From Legionellaceae bacterium UBA2794 (lineage in GTDB: Bacteria; Pseudomonadota; Gammaproteobacteria; Legionellales; Legionellaceae), in NCBI GenBank assembly GCA_002352055.1, contig DEHS01000092.1, positions 123,171-134,959 on the forward strand: DNA of 11,789 nucleotides, in the 5' to 3' direction. Every line of letters starts with the position of its first letter. The first letter of the stretch is position 1. Both the position numbers and the translations under genes were made by a program. Shown here piece after piece: positions 7,686 through 11,789 of this stretch. A model generated the notes under the pieces. The model made no database searches. It was not told the origin of the DNA and saw only the letters and a list, made by a program, of their open reading frames with translations.

Positions 7686-8422
7686 GCAGCGAAAGGTTAC
7701 AGAAAATATTAAGCCAGGCAGGATTGGGATCTCGTCGAGAAATGGAACGATGGATTGAAAGTGGGTGGGTTCAAGTAAATGGAAAGCCTGTTAAATTAGG
7801 GGATTCAGCAGGACCTATGGATAAGATTACCGTTAAAGGTAAATTAATTCACAATCCTCTTAAAGTGAAGCAAAATACCCGTATTTTGCTTTATCATAAA
7901 CCGGTAGGTGAGATTTCCAGCCGACATGATCCTAAATTTGAAAAAACAGTTTTTGATAATTTGCCTCATCTAAGGCAGGGTCGATGGATCCAGGTTGGAC
8001 GATTGGATTTAAATACATCCGGTTTATTAATATTTACCAATAATGGTGAATTGGCAAATCAGCTTATGCATCCGAAATACGGGCTCGAGAGAGAGTATGC
8101 GGTTCGTGTACATGGACAGGTAAGCCCTGACGCATTAAATAAACTGCAAAAGGGAGTTACTCTTGATGATGGGGTCGCTCAATTTACTAAAATTGAATTT
8201 AGAGGCGGAGAGGGTTCCAACACTTGGTATCATGTTACATTAAACGAAGGCAGAAATCGTGAAGTAAGGAGATTATGGGAGTCACAGGGTGTTGAGGTGA
8301 GTCGTCTAATAAGAGTTCGCTACGGCGTCTTAACCATGCCTCGATTTTTAACTCGTGGGCAAAGTTATGAGTTAAACCCTAAACAGGTGGCAGACTTCCT
8401 GGCTACTTTACCAAAAGAGTGA
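7682..8422 (+). CDS. rluB: 23S rRNA pseudouridine synthase RluB
   Basis: This 246-residue protein is an RsuA/RluB-family pseudouridine synthase. An N-terminal S4 RNA-binding domain (about 1-60; LQKILSQAGLGSRREMERWI, 6-25) is followed by the catalytic domain. The motif GRLDLNTSGLLIFTNNG (106-122) contains the catalytic Asp109. The late block EGRNREVRRLWESQG (189-203) is also typical. RluB isomerises U2605 of 23S rRNA in E. coli. Placement directly after scpA-scpB is the conserved context of RluB, which favours it over RluE, RluF or RsuA. It is shorter than the ~290-residue E. coli protein because the C-terminal low-complexity tail is missing. No clear terminator follows, except possibly the hairpin at 8513-8530. 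Confidence 0.93.
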   Translation: MSSERLQKILSQAGLGSRREMERWIESGWVQVNGKPVKLGDSAGPMDKITVKGKLIHNPLKVKQNTRILLYHKPVGEISSRHDPKFEKTVFDNLPHLRQGRWIQVGRLDLNTSGLLIFTNNGELANQLMHPKYGLEREYAVRVHGQVSPDALNKLQKGVTLDDGVAQFTKIEFRGGEGSNTWYHVTLNEGRNREVRRLWESQGVEVSRLIRVRYGVLTMPRFLTRGQSYELNPKQVADFLATLPKE

Positions 8423-8506
8423 AGGTTATTTAAGACGTTCATGGTGATTTAAAAAATTATTAAGTACCGATCAGATAATTTGGCTAAGCAAGGGATTAAC
8501 TTGATA

Positions 8507-8703
8507 AATGGTTGCCCACCTTCGTGGGCATTACAGCATTTTATTCGGTGTTAAAGCGTGTAAATTAGATACTATGATAGCAATAATTTAAATTGTTGTA
8601 TTGTTTGCATAATATAATTTTTTGTATTGATGGCTCAATTTAATTCTTGTATTGATGGCACAATTTTTTATTGTTGTCATGTCCGCGCAGGCAGAGAACT
8701 ATT
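8507..8703 (+). repeat. Palindrome-ended MITE-like element, copy 1
   Basis: This 197-bp unit is about 93% identical to the unit at 8762-8957 (roughly 11 substitutions and two short indels by eye). Its left end is the hairpin TGCCCACCTTCGTGGGCA (8513-8530: 7-bp stem, CTTC loop). Its right end (8675-8703) has lost several stem pairs (GCAGAGA where copy 2 has GCGGACA), so this copy looks older or damaged. Similarity may extend about 15 bases further left (GGGATTAA at 8492 and 8747). It holds no gene. The left hairpin is followed by a T-rich stretch and might also end rluB transcription. Confidence 0.85.
8596..8670 (+). repeat. Three ~25-bp tandem units inside copy 1
   Basis: Units start at 8596, 8622 and 8647 with cores TTGTATTGTTTGC, TTGTATTGATGGC and TTGTATTGATGGC, each followed by an AT-rich half. 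The period is 26 then 25 bases. The same array occurs at the same place in copy 2. Confidence 0.7.
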
Positions 8704-8761
8704 ACCCGTTTAGCACTAATCCTTTAAATGACGGTAGTTATTAGATGGGATTAAACCTCAG

Positions 8762-8957
8762 AATGGTTGCCCACCTTCGTGGGCATGACAGCATTTTATT
8801 CGGTGTTAAAGCGTGTAAATTAGATACTATTGACAGCAATAATTTTAATTGTTGTATTGTTGGCATAATATAATTTTTTGTATTGATGGCTCCATTTAAT
8901 TCTTGTATTAATGGCATAATTCTATTGTTGTCATGTCCGCGCAGGCGGACAACCATT
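8762..8957 (+). repeat. Palindrome-ended MITE-like element, copy 2 (intact ends)
   Basis: This 196-bp direct copy of the unit at 8507-8703 has both ends well formed. The left end (8762-8790) and right end (8929-8957) are inverted copies of each other over 29 bp, 24 of 29 identical, with outer edges AATGGTT and AACCATT. Each end is itself a hairpin: TGCCCACCTTCGTGGGCA on the left and TGTCCGCGCAGGCGGACA on the right, both with 7-bp stems and 4-base loops. No target-site duplication is evident. The GIY-YIG coding start lies 19 bases beyond the right edge. CCGCG-type palindromes of this kind are common between genes in proteobacteria; family membership here is by resemblance. Confidence 0.85.
8852..8926 (+). 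repeat. Three ~25-bp tandem units inside copy 2
   Basis: Cores TTGTATTGTTGGC (8852), TTGTATTGATGGC (8878) and TTGTATTAATGGC (8903) repeat at 26 and 25 bases, matching the array in copy 1. They lie just inside the right hairpin. Contiguous degenerate units without unique spacers rule out a CRISPR array. Confidence 0.7.
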
Positions 8958-8975
8958 AAACTATTGGAACTTATT

Positions 8976-9272
8976 ATGGAAGAAAAGAATTATGTTGTTT
9001 ATATACTGTCTAGCAGAAAATATGGAACTCTGTATATAGGGATCACTAGTAACATTATCCAACGCATGTATCAGCATAAAAACGATTTAGTTAAAGGATT
9101 TACTAAAAAATATGCTGTCCATAATTTGGTATATTATGAGATTCACTAAGATGTTTATGAGGCCATCACGAGAGAGAAACGCATAAAAAAATGGAATAGA
9201 CAATGGAAAATTAACTTAATTGAACAAAACATTCCTCATTGGCTTGATTTAAGTACGGGATTATATGGCTAA
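8976..9272 (+). pseudogene. Small GIY-YIG nuclease gene interrupted by a stop codon
   Basis: The frame starts MEEKNYVVYILSSRKYGTLY and carries the GIY-YIG core: VVYIL (7-11), LYIGI (19-23), the catalytic-type Arg30 with His34 (QRMYQHK), and Glu55 in LVYYE. A TAA at codon 58 (9147-9149) halts it, but the same frame continues with 40 further codons (DVYEAITREKRIKKWNRQ..., ending LYG, stop 9270-9272) that look like the normal C-terminal helix of UPF0213/YhbQ-type single-domain nucleases. Family members run about 90-100 residues, so 98 codons fits. A single CAA-to-TAA change is the simplest cause. The frame stays open upstream into repeat copy 2 (to 8883), but ATG 8976 with GGA 7 bases ahead is the natural start. 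The product is probably inactive, unless the truncated core folds or the stop is read through. Confidence 0.85.
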
Positions 9273-9719
9273 GAACAACCGTATATATGTGTACCAAAGC
9301 TAATTTTAAAGAGATTGCTCACATAACTATCTCAGTAATTATTTATCTCTTTAGCCAAGCATCATAGTTGACCTCAAATTTATCCTGATCTATTCAGCGC
9401 CAATTTAAATGTGGATATTTATGACACAATTAATTATTGTCGTTTGTGTAGTAACGTACAATCATTTTAATGGTGCTACATTTTATTTATAAGGGATCCA
9501 ACTACCAATTGACGAATAAAAATTAATTATATATCATCACTTTCGATTGGTACCTCCGCATGGAAATGGTAGGCATATTTAGAAGAAAATAGTCCAACAC
9601 AATATTTGAATTAAGGTCAAGTTTGGTTTTCTTCTATATCCGTATAAACCTCTCCTAACAGATTCCAGTTATTTCATCTCTTGTAACGTTTATAAATCAC
9701 ATCAAAAAAGGAATATGCT
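9273..9719 (+). other. AT-rich region without genes
   Basis: No convincing coding frame is seen on either strand over 447 bases. Visible items are an inverted repeat TAAAGAGAT / ATCTCTTTA (9307-9315 and 9345-9353, loop 29), a probable decayed copy of the element (9391-9466), and a possible -10 TATAAA at 9691-9696 without a clear -35 box just before the GTG-started gene. The region looks like decayed accessory DNA. Confidence 0.6.
9391..9466 (+). repeat. Probable degenerate third copy, right half of the element
   Basis: Positions 9421-9443 match copy 1 at 8655-8677 at 19 of 23 ungapped positions. The preceding CAATTTAA (9401-9408) matches the same stretch just upstream in copy 1, and ACAATCATT (9458-9466) matches the right edge ACAACCATT of copy 2. 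The hairpin between is eroded. Orientation is the same as the two good copies. AT-richness inflates chance similarity, so this is tentative. Confidence 0.4.
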
Positions 9720-11333
9720 GTGAGAAAATTTGCTTTAATTTATTTTTTGTTATGCTATCAAGTTGCTTTTTGTTTTAAATATCCTGAAGTTAATATTATT
9801 TTTCCCAATCCACCACCAAATACTGTTTTTAAAGGAGAAACATTAAGAATCCCAGTGATTGTTAGATATTGGCATTTAAGAGATATCGAAGAGTGGTACC
9901 CTCCCGTTGCGAGCTCTTTAGAAGCAATGTCCACGGGTTGTAGCGGTATTCCAATAGGTAGGTCATCTATTGAAGAGGGAGTGTGTAAAATGAACCTCGT
10001 TATCCCCGGGAATGTTATGAATGCAACTATATCAGGTAAAATAAGATATAGGGTTTATGGCTCTACCTCCAAAGATAGACATACTTGGGATCGTGTTTTT
10101 GAATCAGATTATTTAAGTGTAACGGTCATTCCACATGCTTTGAGTATGTTCCCCATACCTGTTCAAAAGGCTACTGCAAATCAATCATTCGTGATGAACC
10201 TCAAAAGGTATGTCGCCTATTATGATGAAAATGTTACTGCGGGGAAACCAGCCCAGCCAGTAGTATATCCAACAAGCCAAGATGGTCTATATTTTGACAA
10301 AGATTCTTTTTCTATTGTGGGCACTCCGAATCGCTTGGGAACCTATCATTTTAAAGTAGGGGTGCAGAATGTTAATGGCTCCGCAAAGTCAACAGACTTA
10401 ATTATTGAAGTAGAATCCAACCCGAAAGACAAACCTGTTTTCAAAAAGACCCCATCAATTCCAAGTGCACAATTGATGCAAGGTTACCACATGAACCTTT
10501 TGGATTTACTTGAATCTAAAAAAGAATTCATGCTATCGAATCAAATTAGTTTTAAAATCAAACCAAACCAAAATAATCCTGAATGGTTGTATTTAGTATC
10601 TGATGATACTACTCAGTTGATGGGTAATGTACCGGAACATGTAGATGGTCAGGAGGTTTCGTTAGTTATTATAGCCTCATCCAACACGGGAGGCGATTCG
10701 GAACCCTTGACTCTAAAAATCCCCATTGCTTATGATCCTTTGAAAAAGCCAAAAATAGGCTATTTTGAAATGGAATATGATGTAGAAACAGAAATTCGAG
10801 AGGATCTGTTTAAGTATGTTGATGACCCTGTAAGAGATAAGAATCTAAAATTAATCATAGACAAGATAGAGCCTATAGCGAATTGGTTGAATATATCGTC
10901 CTACAATCCTACAGTACTAGAGGGTCTAATACCTGAAGAGGTAACTGGGCAGAAATTTAACATTACTTTGCGGGCAACTACAGCAGCTGGAGGTACTTCT
11001 GACCCTATAATAATTCCCTTGCAGGTAAAAGTAAGAAAAGACAAGACGCCTCGATTTAAGGTCGACAATCCCATACTACCTATGCTACATGCTGGTGAAC
11101 CTTACTTTTATGATTTTACTGCGAATAGAGATATATTTCCGGATTTTGAAGAGGCACCTTATTTTATTGCTTTTGCCGAAAATATTTCTCATCCTGAATG
11201 GTTGCGAATCGAAAACAATCAATTACATGCTGATTTAGTCCCTAATGATTTAGAGTCTGTCATACCTTTGTCTTTAAAAATTCGCAACATCCCTGGTGGT
11301 CAGTCGGAAGTGATAACAATTTTTTTAAGATAG
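9720..11333 (+). CDS. Exported protein with tandem cadherin/Ig-like repeats
   Basis: I do not recognise this 537-residue protein as a named gene. It starts at GTG with AGGA 7 bases ahead; an ATG at 9715 hits a stop after two codons. A signal peptide (FALIYFLLCYQVAFC, 4-18) is followed by an N-terminal beta-rich domain (about 20-138) with Cys74 and Cys89, which could form a disulfide. Then come about four CADG/He_PIG-like units (roughly 140-231, 240-337, 343-438, 445-537). They share the pattern 'WL.. hydrophobic, GxxP, G, then a long strand': FSIVGTPNRLGTYHF, PEWL...LMGNVPEHVDG, ANWL...LEGLIPEEVTG and PEWL...LHADLVPND, with linkers rich in Pro/Lys. Such folds usually mediate adhesion or protein/sugar binding at the surface. 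No catalytic motif, transmembrane anchor or LPXTG-like signal is visible. It may be periplasmic or secreted. Confidence 0.8.
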   Translation: MRKFALIYFLLCYQVAFCFKYPEVNIIFPNPPPNTVFKGETLRIPVIVRYWHLRDIEEWYPPVASSLEAMSTGCSGIPIGRSSIEEGVCKMNLVIPGNVMNATISGKIRYRVYGSTSKDRHTWDRVFESDYLSVTVIPHALSMFPIPVQKATANQSFVMNLKRYVAYYDENVTAGKPAQPVVYPTSQDGLYFDKDSFSIVGTPNRLGTYHFKVGVQNVNGSAKSTDLIIEVESNPKDKPVFKKTPSIPSAQLMQGYHMNLLDLLESKKEFMLSNQISFKIKPNQNNPEWLYLVSDDTTQLMGNVPEHVDGQEVSLVIIASSNTGGDSEPLTLKIPIAYDPLKKPKIGYFEMEYDVETEIREDLFKYVDDPVRDKNLKLIIDKIEPIANWLNISSYNPTVLEGLIPEEVTGQKFNITLRATTAAGGTSDPIIIPLQVKVRKDKTPRFKVDNPILPMLHAGEPYFYDFTANRDIFPDFEEAPYFIAFAENISHPEWLRIENNQLHADLVPNDLESVIPLSLKIRNIPGGQSEVITIFLR

Positions 11334-11353
11334 TATAAATTTTTAGTAAAATC

Positions 11354-11396
11354 GTTGGGTAATACACAAAGTTCATATTTTGTGGCACTACCCAAC
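11354..11396 (+). terminator. Two-part hairpin after the Ig-like gene
   Basis: GTTGGGTA (11354-11361) pairs perfectly with TACCCAAC (11389-11396), and CACAAA (11365-11370) with TTTGTG (11379-11384) inside it, 21 bases after the stop codon. A-rich DNA on the left and a T-run a few bases after the right arm (11410-11414) make it a possible bidirectional terminator. The T-run is not adjacent to the stem, so efficiency is uncertain. Confidence 0.45.
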
Positions 11397-11735
11397 AAAA
11401 TATTATTCCTTTTTAGGTCAATCAAAAATTTGAATTTATAATATCGCATATTGAACAGAGCACCTCATTAAAAAATAATTTGGGGAAGGAAATAGGTAAA
11501 TTTCCATCCAACTCAATTTAATGTAAATACATGTGCAACTTAAAAGTTATGTACAATCAATTTTGTATAAGATTAAATCGGTTCATATGAGCCAATTAGT
11601 TTTTATGTGATCATTTCTAATCAGGGGCCAATCCTTTCGACAAATACAAAATAGCAAATAGGAAGCTCAAGTTTTTTGCTACACTAAATATATGTTCCCC
11701 TGAATTTTCTGGGCGAACTATGAAGGAGTGAAGAT
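11397..11735 (+). other. Gene-free stretch with palindromes before the last gene
   Basis: No gene is seen over about 340 bases on either strand. Visible items are the inverted repeat AACTT-AA-AAGTT (11537-11548) with outer arms TACAT/ATGTA, and the near-palindrome GGTTCATATGAGCC (11580-11593). Either could be a regulator site for the downstream gene. The length suggests that gene is separately regulated. Confidence 0.5.
11677..11685 (+). promoter_or_regulatory. Possible extended -10 promoter of the last gene
   Basis: TGCTACACT-type box: TACACT (11680-11685) matches the -10 consensus at four of six positions and is preceded by TGC. No -35 box is clear. It would give a leader of about 44 bases to the ATG at 11736. 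Confidence 0.3.
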
Positions 11736-11789
11736 ATGGACAATCAACCTGGCAATCAAACAAATCCCAATGATACCACTACCAACCCA
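11736..11789 (+). CDS. Start of an unknown gene with Asn/Thr/Pro-rich N-terminus
   Basis: Only 18 codons lie in the window, reading MDNQPGNQTNPNDTTTNP. The start is well supported by GGAG (11725-11728) 7 bases ahead of the ATG and by a candidate promoter near 11680. The segment is low-complexity and polar, with no signal peptide, so it is an unstructured N-terminus of a cytosolic or type-IV-secreted protein, or a linker before a domain outside the window. The family cannot be named. Confidence 0.6.
   Translation, partial: MDNQPGNQTNPNDTTTNP

Noticed and set aside
8596..8926. CRISPR-like array from the ~25-bp repeated units
   Set aside because: Units are contiguous and degenerate, there are only three per block, and no spacers or cas genes are present.
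8741..8956. Open minus-strand frame of 71 codons (starts MVVRLRGHDNNR)
   Set aside because: It lies almost wholly inside repeat copy 2; the peptide is the translated palindrome and has no independent coding sign or ribosome binding site.
8750..8961. Target-site duplication ATTAAAC flanking copy 2
   Set aside because: The two ATTAAAC matches (8750-8756 and 8955-8961) are not symmetric about the element ends, and one overlaps the right edge, so it is probably chance in AT-rich DNA.
8883..8975. N-terminal extension of the GIY-YIG frame into the repeat
   Set aside because: The 31 extra residues are translated repeat sequence, and the ATG at 8976 directly precedes the conserved nuclease core.
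9762..9776. Lipoprotein signal (V-A-F-C) in the Ig-like protein
   Set aside because: The residue before the cysteine is Phe, not Gly, Ala or Ser, so it does not fit a lipobox; a type I signal peptide is more likely.

Overview
The window reads as chromosome of an AT-rich gammaproteobacterium. The best guess is Legionella or a close relative. The guess rests on protein style, on SMC-ScpAB genes in place of mukBEF, and on a CpxR-like regulator joined to the phoH-ybeY-corC group. Species cannot be fixed from the sequence alone.

Left block (1-2378, minus strand): a tight cluster read as phoH, ybeY, corC and the first 23 codons of a CpxR-like response regulator. Two junctions overlap and the third is 7 bp apart. 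The set links ribosome and rRNA quality control (PhoH, YbeY), a CBS-domain CorC/YbeX protein, and envelope-stress signalling.

Middle block (2533-8422, plus strand): a divergent outer-membrane phospholipase A (pldA) comes first. It is followed by rnm-yciO (a PHP-domain nuclease and a YrdC-fold protein, also neighbours in E. coli). Then comes trpS-scpA-scpB-rluB, where genes overlap or nearly touch, so tRNA charging, chromosome condensation and 23S rRNA pseudouridylation are probably co-transcribed. The TrpRS is a long form with four cysteines spaced almost as in iron-sulfur TrpRS enzymes.

Right block (8423-11789): an accessory-looking region. It holds two ~197-bp direct copies of a palindrome-ended MITE-like element, each with three ~25-bp internal tandem units. 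A small GIY-YIG nuclease gene with an in-frame stop lies immediately after copy 2, and a probable decayed third copy lies further on. After that come a 537-residue exported protein made largely of cadherin/Ig-like (CADG/He_PIG type) repeats, a hairpin that may be a terminator, a gene-free stretch with palindromes, and the start of another gene with an Asn/Thr/Pro-rich N-terminus.

The most unusual signal is the repeat family. The two ends of copy 2 are inverted copies of each other and each is itself a hairpin. They differ by compensatory base-pair changes. The adjacent GIY-YIG gene suggests, but does not prove, a nuclease-linked mobile palindrome system.
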